Assembly (NCBI GenBank): GCA_051530055.1
Contig: CM121343.1
Span: forward strand, 5,146,001-5,210,000
DNA: 64,000 bases
DNA from: Neoechinorhynchus agilis
Taxonomy: Eukaryota; Acanthocephala
Direction: 5' to 3'
Below, one piece after another: positions 26,822 through 36,814 of the stretch (position 1 is the stretch's first letter; every line of letters begins with the position of its first letter). The notes under the pieces are model-generated. The model was not told where the DNA came from, did no database searches, and saw nothing but the letters and a program-made list of their open reading frames with translations. The translations under genes were made by a program, and so were the position numbers.

Positions 26822-28531
26822 ATGGATTCTAAGAATAGAATAATTCTGAATGTTGGAGGTACCAGATATGAGACTTATAGGCATACGCTTAAAAAGATAC
26901 CTGCAACGAGGCTAAGCCGATTGACGGAGGCATTATCCAACTACGACCCAATACTGAATGAATACTTTTTTGACCGGCACCCGGGCGTGTTCCAGCAAAT
27001 ACTCAACTACTACAGAACCGGAAAATTGCACTATCCAACCAATGTGTGTGGACCTCTATTCGAAACGGAGCTCGAATTCTGGGGATTAGATTCTAATCAA
27101 GTCGAACCGTGTTGCTGGATGACATATACGAAGCATAGGGCTACTCAAGAAACACTTGCAACGCTTGACAAAATTGAACTGGACGAAATAAGCACAATGG
27201 ACGATATGCGACAGAAATTTGGTTGGGACGAATTCGAAACTTTTGCACGTTTACCATGGTATCAGCGATGTCGGCCGTTCATCTGGCAGTTATTTGACGA
27301 GCCTCACTCATCGGTTTATTCAAAGGTTTTAACTGCTATATCCTTATTTTTTGTATTGCTCTCAGTGTTCGTCTTCGTAGCCGAATCTGTACCTGAGCTA
27401 CATGATCCCATGGGAACGACGAGTAAGAAGACTGATATCGAGGTATACGGACCAAAAAATTACATCCAAAATACAGGATGTACGGGGCTTCCATTCGAAC
27501 GCAACCAACGAATATTAGAATCAGATCACTTACCGAGCATGAATCAATCTCTTGACCGAAGAAATTTAAGTTTAACTCCACCCACTGATATCCGCTGTGA
27601 TCAATTGATAGTTTATAACAGAACTAGCGTACAAAGGATTGAATGTGCCCATCGTTTGCGTACTTTCCTAAGAGCGCTGGACATTACAAGCAATATCTAT
27701 TTACTTATTGAAGTAGTCTTGAAGATATTGGTTTGTCCAAGTGTTCATGTGTTTTTCAAATCGACTATAAATGCAATAGATTGCTTCGCAAGTTGCTGGT
27801 ACTTTGGCAATCTTGCAGCGCGCACTTTATTGCCAACAATGTTCAATCAAAATTATGCCTTTAATCTACTATCCAACGTACGGATCCTGAGGATTTTTAA
27901 GATATGCCGACACCACACTGGTCTTAGGGTGATTGTTGCGAGCCTACGAAGCAGTGCTCAAGTACTGTGGCTTTTTATACTATTTATTACCCTTGGAATG
28001 ATGATATATGCGACGCTCATATACTACGCTGAGCGGGTAGCATACCGTTGGTGGCACGCAGCTGAATATGTAGATCCTTCGTTGAATGCCACAAGGGTGA
28101 CCTCGACCTATAGTCCGGATACAAACGATTATAATACAGGCGAAGACGATAAGAGAAGCATTTTTGATTGGTGGTGGTTTTCTATTATTACCGCGTCCAC
28201 AGTTGGATACGGAGACGTATGCCCGAGAAGTCTCCTTGGAAAGCTTTTTGGGTTTTATTGCGCCGTTTCCGGTGTTATTGTGACGGATTTGCCAATGGCA
28301 ATCATTGTGCAGACGTTTACGGATTTTTATAAACATCAAAGTGCAAGGTCAAAGCTTCCTAGAAAAAGACGAAGAGTGCAAACTGGAGACTCAACAGTTA
28401 ACGCTACACCTGGAAGGTTGAAACAAACTAAAGATCCAAATGTTGTCATGTCACCTGAACATGGAAGGATTACAATATCCACTGCAGAAATGGGATCATC
28501 GGAGGAAAGTTCCATGACAGCCGAATGTTGA
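26822..28531 (+). CDS. Shaw: Shaw/Kv3-type voltage-gated potassium channel, divergent pore exit
   Basis: Forms a tetrameric K+ channel in the plasma membrane. It is an intronless frame of 569 aa. The T1 domain at residues 1-115 is very close to Shaw (ILNVGGTRYETY, KKIPATRLSRL, PILNEYFFDRHPGVFQQIL, LEFWGLDSNQVEPCCWMTYT). Six membrane segments follow. S1 is at ~170-190, and the S1-S2 loop is long. S4 (NVRILRIFKICRHH) keeps four spaced positive charges. The selectivity filter TVGYGD is at ~460. S6 reads VIVTDLPMAIIVQTFTDFY, so the usual PVP bend of Kv1-4 channels is PMA here. The KLPRKRRRV after S6 is a Shaw signature. Altered gating is an inference from the PVP change. Confidence 0.93.
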   Translation: MDSKNRIILNVGGTRYETYRHTLKKIPATRLSRLTEALSNYDPILNEYFFDRHPGVFQQILNYYRTGKLHYPTNVCGPLFETELEFWGLDSNQVEPCCWMTYTKHRATQETLATLDKIELDEISTMDDMRQKFGWDEFETFARLPWYQRCRPFIWQLFDEPHSSVYSKVLTAISLFFVLLSVFVFVAESVPELHDPMGTTSKKTDIEVYGPKNYIQNTGCTGLPFERNQRILESDHLPSMNQSLDRRNLSLTPPTDIRCDQLIVYNRTSVQRIECAHRLRTFLRALDITSNIYLLIEVVLKILVCPSVHVFFKSTINAIDCFASCWYFGNLAARTLLPTMFNQNYAFNLLSNVRILRIFKICRHHTGLRVIVASLRSSAQVLWLFILFITLGMMIYATLIYYAERVAYRWWHAAEYVDPSLNATRVTSTYSPDTNDYNTGEDDKRSIFDWWWFSIITASTVGYGDVCPRSLLGKLFGFYCAVSGVIVTDLPMAIIVQTFTDFYKHQSARSKLPRKRRRVQTGDSTVNATPGRLKQTKDPNVVMSPEHGRITISTAEMGSSEESSMTAEC

Positions 28532-28695
28532 ACAAGAAACGTAATTTTTTGCATAAATCATATTGTTTTCTTGGTCGCTATCGCTGCGCGGAGAAAATGC
28601 AATCGTCATGAACAAACGTTTAAAATTTTAAAGATATTATCCATGGGAATTAATAAACCAATCTCTATTTTTCTTACCACCAAAAAATACATATA

Positions 28696-28801
28696 AAAAT
28701 GATTTAATTTGAATAACATTTCGTCCTCTACGTGGGACTACTTCAGAGCTGCTTGTAAGTTTTTTCAAGTACCGAAATATTAATCAAATTAAATCATTTT
28801 T
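28696..28801. repeat. palindromic element with hammerhead-like motif (family F4, copy 1)
   Basis: Arms 28696-28722 and 28773-28801 are inverted copies (27 of about 29 positions match). On the minus strand, 28750-28712 reads CTGAAGTAGTCC, CACGTAGA, GGACGAAAT. That is a GUCC/GGAC stem followed by GAAA, close to a hammerhead core, with one extra base in the CUGANGA box. Confidence 0.65.
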
Positions 28802-29632
28802 CTTTATTTCGCTTAATCAAAAACTTTTAGCGGAGCGCAGAACGACGAAGTGCACGACTCAATGACACTTCGAATCTTGGTGATCTTCATTTCTGAATAT
28901 CTCAAGATAAAATGGATTAAGATGGACTAAATTTTTGCTCGAATTGACGATGCACTCGTTGATAAGCGGCAGCTTAAGTGATGCTACTTGCTAAAATCTT
29001 AGCGTCCTCAAGTTCGGTTCTTAGGCGAAGAAATTTATAATTAATGTATGCAATGTGCTGTTAGATTGGTACCAACTTTTTACAATTAAAATGATGATCG
29101 AATGGTGAAAGTAAATTTTAAAGCAAAAGTATAGTCTCGATTCAACTTTATTTAGGTTAGAAGTAAAGAACCGAACAAAAACAATCAAGGGTGGATTAAG
29201 ATGGATAGCTTTGGGAGTTGATTCCCGTGTTTTTTGCTTTGGCAGGTGGCACCATTATTCGATTATTAATTAAATGTTTCGTTGCCGGATAAATGATTTA
29301 ATTTATTAAGATTAAGTGTCTTCATCAGAAGAAGGAACTTGAACTAACCTTTTATCAGTGATTGGCGTTACAATCGGCTTTAAAGCCGAGTAAGGGATGT
29401 TTCAACACTTAATCAATACAAACGGCTAGCCAGGAGACAGGAGAATTAGATTATTGATTTTATCTCAATCAAGTTAAGTTGAATTCATACTTTTTGGTGT
29501 CGTTGACATTAAAAGCGAATTTAAAAATAGACGCACATTTTCAACTTTTTTTGAAGCAAATCTTTTAATTGTTTGAAAATTGAACTACTCATGTCGATAT
29601 GTGAGGTACAGGGGAATGTGCCACGGCAAATG

Positions 29633-29758
29633 ATTATTTCGATTAAAGGCGTTCTGCGAACCTCGTCTGGTTCATCATCAGTTCTAGGTTAACCACTTGT
29701 ATTTTAGAACTGATGATGAACCCGACGAGGTTCGCAGAACGTCTTTAATCGAAATAAT
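29633..29758. repeat. 54-bp-arm palindrome with hammerhead-like core (family F5, copy 2)
   Basis: The left arm 29633-29686 and right arm 29705-29758 are inverted copies with very few differences, around an 18-base loop. Each arm holds ACTGATGATGAACCCGACGA then GGTTCGCAGAACGTC, so a CUGAUGA box and a GAACC/GGUUC stem are visible. A second pair (29761-29780 and 29847-29865, AACAAGCATGAATAGTT) lies just downstream. Confidence 0.75.
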
Positions 29759-29865
29759 GAACTATTCATGCTTGTTTATAGCGTAAAATTGAAGGAATTT
29801 ATTAAATCTGATATTTCGGCACGGGTTTTTAAGTGCGTTTCCGCCGTAAACAAGCATGAATAGTT

Positions 29866-30987
29866 AAATTTTTAAACCTTTTTAGAATCAGCGGAACGTG
29901 AAGTACTTAATGGTTACACTTGCTTCAAATATTCTCAAAATAAACAAACGACCATTATTCTTATGGATTCGAGAGTTCATCAAACTCAAACGTCTTAATC
30001 AGAAATAGGAACTAGGACTAGCTTTTCATCAATATTTTGAATTACCATAAACCGACCAACCAAGAATACAATTAATCAACTACTTTTCGGTAGTGCATTA
30101 ATCAAACCAACTAAGCATTGATTACATTTTAAGATGATGAATTAAAAACATATAAGAAATTACAGGATCTTTAGGCAAAGAAATGGGGAGCTTTTGACCC
30201 TTTTTAGGCCGTCTGAAAATAATTGCATAAGCGTTACGGAGTTCAGATAAACCGTTATTCTTTACGCGCATCGATCCAGATATACCTCCAACCCGTTAGT
30301 TTAATCTTCAGAAACGAAAATTGGCTACGCGATCATTGAAAGTGGCTGTTCTCAAAACTGGAAGGCTTCGAGTGTCCTGTCGATTGGCCAACGAACCCGT
30401 CAAACAACCACGATTTATCAAGATCTTTTTAATATTTCTAGTTTTTTATGGTTAGTCGGACGTACTTCGTTGCAATAGTTCATTTCCACGTTAGAATCAA
30501 AAGTGGATCGCCACCATTCGCTAATTTGACCAAAAACAAATAAAACGTGTTATTATTTATCTTAAAAAGATTCCACGTTGTGCTACGATTTCACTATCGA
30601 ATATTGCAGTAGTGATTATTCGTTGGCAAGTATTAGCAAATGCGCTAATGAGGCGGCTAGCAAAACCACGATGCGTTTTTTCCGGTGGTACCCACTTGAT
30701 CACTCCTTTATCGACGAAGCTCAATATAAAATTTTGTGTTAAAATTAAGAATACAATTTTAAGGCAATTTTAACTTTGAACACGTGTTTGCGATTCCTCT
30801 TGTCTGCTGCCAAGTGAGTTCGTCGGATAAAATTGCTATGTTTCGTATTGCGATGCGAGTGATTATGGATTCACTTTTCGTTGTCCGCGTGATATTTAGA
30901 ACCTTCACTAAGTTAAAACACAAAGCTTATTAAAGGCCCATGCTTATCAAACAAGGAAAAAAAGATATCATGCAAATCGATCACCGG
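29866..30987. other. intergenic, LINE-tail-like motif only
   Basis: No coding frame is supported. AATAAAACGTGTTATTATT at 30539-30557 resembles the 3' tail motif seen at three other places. Confidence 0.35.
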
Positions 30988-33611
30988 TCATTTGGGCGTT
31001 CGTTTTACCTTGTCGCTATCCCTTTTCTTTTGCTTGACTTGTTGTTTCTTCTTATCGCTTCGTGCCTTCTCGTTTAATTCTTTTCTCATAACGGAAAGAG
31101 TACTCATCCTCGATTTTGAACGAATCACGTTAAGGTGTCCAGTTTGCAGCATACGCATTTCCCATGCTTCAATATCCTTAAAATATCTTTCATTATCCTT
31201 CAAAGCTAAATCCTCGAACGTCTAAATAATAAACTTGAATACGCGTATCTTTAAAATCATTGTACATTTCTAGCTGCTTTATCCATAGACTGCCAACGCG
31301 CTCCACATTTTCTTGCAAAGGTCTAACCGCATAGAATCAACAAACGCATAAATGTATTTTTGTATACTTACAACTATATCCTCGTCCTTGTCTCTTTTAA
31401 CTGATTGAACAAAGAACGAATATGCATTGCGTGGCTTTTGAGGCATTTTCAGAGATCGACGTTCCTATTTAGCCTTGTTGAAAAATAAAGCTGTCTAAAC
31501 AACGGAAACTCACAGCCTTCAGTCTTCTTCGTTGTCGACATTCACGTTTCATTTTAAGCTGCTCTTCTAAACTCCCTTTCTCTTCGTCCGTCAATTTCAA
31601 ATTAAATGCTTTTACAGCTTCAGTGTAAATCTTCTTGTTTTCATTTGCTCTGTCCAAATACTCTCTTTTCTCTTCAGGTTCCAAGGCTCGCCATGCAAGT
31701 GCGATTTCGCGTCCTATCTCATACACTGGCTTACCTGACATAAGCAGAATAAATCATTGAGTTTCTCAAAAATACTAAACCTAATTGAATGAACACGAAC
31801 AACCGTTGCACAACCTAACCATTAAGTTCTCGTATTTTGAATTGTGGTGATCATAACCACAGGATAAAAAATATTTTATTGAGGATATTTCGAAAGAGGA
31901 AGCCTCGACTCATCAGTCATTGTAAACTAATCTAAATCTGACGAGATGAGGCTTTCTCTTTAGATATATCCTCAATAACAGACATTTTATCCGGCGGGGA
32001 ATATCATCGCCACAACTCCATGGACATTTCAAGGATTTAGAGCTCCACGTCCTTAACGAAAATGCCATCGCTTTTTTGTAACGAACTTCAGTCCCGCCTA
32101 GTAAACAAAACGTTTAACTCATTTAAGGTTAAATAACGACATAATTAGAAATCATAGATAGAAAATCCGTCGAAATGATGGAGTTGGAGGTGTGATGGTG
32201 GTGATAATCCTCCGGATAAAATGTATTTTATTTAGGATATTTCAAAAGAGAAAGCCTCGTCCCATCAGTCATTTTTCGGAGAAAAATACAAGATTATCAT
32301 AACAACAATTCAAACATTATCATACCGAAGGATTATTTCTCTAAGCTTTTATATTGGAACTTGTTCAAATAATTCGTTCGACGGTTGTACCATGTAACAG
32401 TTTCATTTAATTCATATTCATTCAGCAAAACCTTTAGCGCTCAATCTGTCCGTTGAATTTCATCAAAAAAGTTTTCTCTGCTAATATCCTGGCATGTACA
32501 TTTGAAACCTTACATTTTTGCTTCAAAATCAGTTAAATTCGAAGAAGACAACTTATTTAAAGATACATTTACTTTATACAGCAATTGAACGATTTACATG
32601 TACAATTAACAATAATGAGCTGAGTAGAAAAGAGAGATTGTTGGAAACCACAGATGAATGTCACGCTCTGAGGGTTGAAATATGAAAAGACGTGAAATTG
32701 CACGAATTTTAAAGTTCGGGAGCTTCTTTACTAAGAATGATTTTCAATCAATAAACTAGGCGAATTCGACTGTGCAAAATTCGATCATTGGTTGCATGGC
32801 CAGCAGATGACGTAGGATGTTAGCCTTCCGTGGAGCCGAACGTTCATCGTTGAACAAAACGAAAGACGCAATACAAATAAGTTTGTAGCGATGCTCTAAC
32901 CTGGAAGTCGGGCTTGGTATCCGGGAAATACTGTTTGCATGAAGCATGCATACGCACCAGCAGGGCGCTTAGGTTGCCTCAAAAGTAATTGATTTTTTAG
33001 TGATTTTGAAGAATCAGGTCTATTATTGGAAGAACCTCCTTTCCTGCCGTCTGTTTGAGATAAATCGATACAACCACCAAATCCTGCCTTAAGCATTTCT
33101 GAGCAATCTTTATTATGATCGATCATCAACCTGTACAAAAATTAAAGTCTTTAGTTATTGTCTTTGGACGAAAAGATTCTTTTGGTAGTTTTACCACTTC
33201 TCGGATTTTCTAAAAAAAATCAATATTTCCCCAACATTTCGTCGAATAATTCCGAGATTTCTCCTAGGTTTGTCATTGCTTCTTAATTTTTAAATATGTG
33301 AGCTCATGCTGGAAATAAATTAGTGAATTTAAATCCGGGGTGGCAAAACTACCAAAAGAAAGACAAAAATTAATACAGAAACAATCGAACTGATTTTACC
33401 TCTCGGATAACTGTTTAAAGACCGACGAAACAGACTTCGACCTAATAAAAATCAGCACCATCGAATCTAAATGTGAAGTGGAAAGAGAACACGCAACCGA
33501 GGAAATACCCAAACCACACAGGAGTTTGTCGGTAGTCGGAAATCGCCATAACTTCCATTCTTCCGTATTAGGAAATTGATTCTTTCTTTGTGCGTCATTC
33601 TGGGATTCCAT
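30988..33611 (-). CDS. TFAM: TFAM-like mitochondrial HMG-box protein (two HMG boxes)
   Basis: TFAM packages mtDNA and activates its transcription. Minus-strand exons, 5' to 3': 33611-33400 (start MESQNDAQRK), 33130-32901 (HMG box A start, PKRPAGAYACFMQ), 31734-31511 (KPVYEIGREIALAWRALEPE, rest of box A, basic linker), 31465-31372 (box B start, PQKPRNAYSFFVQSV), 31322-31266 (TFARKCGARWQSMDKAARN), and 31218-30988 (TFEDLALKDNERYFKDIEAW, lysine-rich tail). All joins keep phase. The box-linker-box-tail order is that of TFAM. The N-terminus is not a textbook presequence, so a nuclear two-box HMG protein remains possible. The 1166-nt second intron holds a Penelope-like palindromic element. Confidence 0.7.
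31862..32276. mobile_element. short non-autonomous Penelope-like element inside the TFAM-like intron (family F3)
   Basis: Three related arms lie at 31862-31919, 31939-31992 and 32213-32276. Minus-strand reading of the first and third, and plus-strand reading of the second, gives CTGAYGRGWYGAGGCTTYCT, CTTTNGAAATATCCT and ATTTTATCC. The second and third arms face each other across ~220 bp and carry inner inverted ends (CCGGCGGGGAATATCATC near 31991; its diverged complement at 32198-32215). No coding capacity is seen. Confidence 0.6.
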
Positions 33612-33763
33612 TTTGCATTTGTGTTCAAAAAATGTACGATGGTACTTGGAGTCTATTTCTGGGATATGTTACAAGATTAACGCACTTAACAAGGACTCTG
33701 AAATTCCATATTGAACGCTTTTTCTAAAAAATCAATCACCGAGAAGCCTTAATTTATGGTAAA

Positions 33764-35020
33764 ATGTCGAAACCGAACGATCTAATGCCGTTTTTAGATA
33801 AGCTCTTGCTACAGACCGCTTCGTTTACAAGCTTCTGCGTAAACTCGACAATAATCAATCTCACGTCACCCGTCTCATTCAACTTGATTTATCGAAAGCA
33901 TTCGACTCCGTGGACCATTCACTACTCCTCCAGACCTGCTCCAATGTCGGTCTAAAAGGGTGGCAGATCCACTCGCTGGCCTCTTATCTCCACAATCGCC
34001 AATAATGCATTGACTACCGTTCTATCTCTTCTATCAGCCTATCCCTTTCCAAAGGCATGCATCAAGGTGCTGTATTGTCACCGCTTCTCTTTAATATTTT
34101 CCTAAATGAACCTCAAACCTCTCTCTAAACTTTTCTTATATGCAGACGATCTCGCCCTCATCACTCATTCACCACCCCATCTCTCCCTTTCTTTAACCTC
34201 TAAAGAAATCACACACATAAAAGATTTCTGCAACAATCACAAACTCTACCTGAACTTCTCTAAATACTTCGAAGTGGTCCCCACTCTCTCCCGCAACCCC
34301 ACATTCTTCCCCGAGCTTCTAAATGACATCCTACAAGTAACCTCCCTAAGAATTATGGGTATCCAATTTCAATCGAATTTGAAATGGGACTCGCACATCG
34401 CTCTTTCCTTCAAGCACAACACTTTTAAAATTTATCTCCTCAAACACCTCCAGCATTTAGGAATCCTTTCACCCGATCTCTACATATTTTACTTCTGCTT
34501 TATTTTACCTTCCCTCGCCTAAGGTTATCCCGTATTTTGCAACCTTTCCAAATCGCTAATCCGCCGTCTTGAAATTCTTCACAAAAGAGCATCTAAAATT
34601 TGCACAACTGACTTTCCCCCTCTCACCGAATGCCTTGGTGCTATTTTCATAAAACAATCAAAGCGCCTCTCAACCCTACCACCACAATTTCTATACTATT
34701 TTATTCCCTTTTCTCATGAGCACAACACTTGTAATCCTAATTCGTTTCATCCTCCCTCAACCTCGCATATCCCTATATCTACGCTCTTTTTTCATGCTAC
34801 CCAATCTTCTCGAATGTCATAACCTAAAATGATTCTGAGGAAAGGCCAACCTTACAAGCGCTCCTGCAAACAATAACCACCAATTCCCACTAGAACGGAC
34901 CTTCCAACCCAACCGGATATTCTCAAACCAACGGACATCCCCCGACTGGATATTCCCATCCTAACGGAAGGTAAATGGGTCCTATTCTGTATTTTTACCA
35001 ATAAACGTGCTATTATTAAT
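33764..35020 (+). mobile_element. LINE fragment (reverse transcriptase and 3' tail)
   Basis: Broken RT blocks are read in more than one frame: LIQLDLSKAFDSVDHSLL (33870-33925), a QGAVLSPLLFNIF block (34062-34105), then FLYADDLALITHSPP (34133-34177), IMGIQFQSNLKWDSHIA, and a thumb-like KRASKICTTDFPPL. It is the same family as the 40702-41600 copy. A tail AATAAACGTGCTATTATT is near 35001. Several frame changes and stops make it inactive. Confidence 0.8.
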
Positions 35021-35136
35021 GAAATATTGAATTACTGGACAAAAAAGTATTTACAAATCTTCACACCACCGCCTCTCTGTATCACTCAGCTGCCGTCCTG
35101 GTGTAGCGATCGAAAGGACGGTTTAACCACTTCTTA

Positions 35137-35793
35137 GCATCATGGATTTAATTAAGGTGTCTTTTATGAACTTCAATCTTAGAACAAAATGTAAAGATTT
35201 CAAAAGCCACAAGAAACGGTTATTGCAGATGAATTTCGCGTCAAAAGTAGATCTAGAAAAGTTAATTTAATCTGAAATTTATTGATGCTTTAATATCGAT
35301 AATCAAGGCTTTTGGACTAAAAATTGAAAGACGAATAACTCAAGAAATAGGACAGCTATCGCAAATCCGAAAGCATATTTGGAATCAGCGCGTTGAAATG
35401 TACTTCTTGAACATGATCAATAAACTACAGCTGTTTTATTGGCGTCGGAAATCGCATTATCATATTTAGCCAAAAGTCACAAGAGTGAAAGATCACTAAA
35501 TTTGCACGATTCATTAAAATTGGATAACACCGTTGAAATTAGCGGATCAGATATGCTCAAACTGTTTTATCATTTCGTAGCCACTTTTAAGCACCATGGA
35601 TTTAATTCAGGTGTCTTTATTGAGCTTCAATCTTAAAACTAAGTGTCAAAATTTAACAAGCAACAAGACGCCGTTATTGCAGGTGAATTAAGCGTATAAA
35701 GTAGATCTAGAAAAGTTAATTTGATCTTAAATTTGTTGATGTTTTAAAATCGCTAATCTAGGTTATTGGTTTCAAAATTGAAAAACGACAGTC
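35137..35793. repeat. ~200-bp direct repeat pair
   Basis: 35137-35335 and 35592-35793 align along their length (ATCATGGATTTAATTAAGGT against ACCATGGATTTAATTCAGGT, and the shared GTAGATCTAGAAAAGTTAAT). Roughly four positions in five match. About 255 bp separates them. No coding role is seen. Confidence 0.7.
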
Positions 35794-36445
35794 GATTTGT
35801 GCGTGCGGAGAAAATTTTGTGAATTTTATACTACATTGATTTAAAAATTGTATTTCCCATTGAGTTTCGTGAAATCTCGCAGTTTCGTAATGTTTACATT
35901 TCTTTCGTCTCATACCGTAGAGAAGTGTTGGATCGTCTGCTATAGCTGATTCGTCGTCGCTCACGGTTGGGAATTACGCTTCAGGGTAGGTGGTGATGGA
36001 ATCCTATTGTTCGTCGGTTTATCATTCCGCTTCCCGTTGTGTTCCTCCGCGATTTAAATGCCATATCGCGCTGCGATGATGGATGCACTCCTTTTCCAAC
36101 ATCACCTTCAATATTCTGTTTGGATCCCAATCGATCAGCCTGCTTTTGCTATTGGTTGTACTCGAGGATAAAAAAATACCAATTAATAATTAGATGTACT
36201 TCAAGTGAGTGCATTTTAGGTGGTTCGCTCTTTTTTTTGCTTTCTTCGCCGTTGTGAATTCGCCATCCGTTCTTAGAAGTGTGTTGATCCGGATTATTGA
36301 CTCCAAAGTATCGACTATCTTCAATCACACTTGTGGCTGTGAACGGATGTTTTGTTGATCCGAAAAGTCCACTGGTTTAAAAGATGTCAATAACAAACAA
36401 CAAAGTTCTCAGAACGTCTTTAAGAAAAAGTTTAATATTATGAAG
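35794..36445. other. intergenic; one short acidic/basic frame on minus strand
   Basis: The minus-strand frame 35964-35758 starts MSDDESAIADDPTLLYGMRRKK and could be a first exon, but nothing follows convincingly. 36395-36430 holds GTTCTCAGAACGTCTTTAA, a fragment of the F5 palindrome family. Confidence 0.25.
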
Positions 36446-36552
36446 AAAAATGATTCAATATTTCTTCGTTTACGCGTGGGACAGCGAATAAAGCACTTCT
36501 GAACAAGAGGATCCACGCGTAGATTATGAGAAATATTAAATCATTTCTCTTT
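36446..36552. repeat. palindromic element (family F4, copy 2)
   Basis: Inverted arms at 36446-36485 and 36507-36552 (AAAAATGATTCAATATTTCT; ACGCGTGGGA against TCCACGCGTA). It is homologous to 28696-28801. The plus strand reads CTGAACAAGAGGATCCACGC followed by GAGAAATATT. Confidence 0.6.
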
Positions 36553-36814
36553 ATTTCGCCTGACTAAATTCCAGTCGACTGTATTTTCTTCTTATCGACA
36601 TTGAACATCTTAGGTCTGATTATTAAAATTTCTAAGAAGTCTTCTAAATTGAAAGAACTGTTCACATTTTGACTTTGAGTTCGATAAATCGTGAGTACGG
36701 CATAATGTTTTCTTCACCAGAATATTGTTCAATTTCGCTGACGAAATAATCGACCTTGATTTACCTCTACAACCGGCACACTGTTGCGTCGTCGTCGTAA
36801 CCTAGCTGTCGACC

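Noticed and set aside
35439-35636. 65-aa plus-strand frame beginning MASEIALSYLAKSHKSERS
   Set aside because: It runs into the second copy of the direct repeat and has no domain; probably chance.
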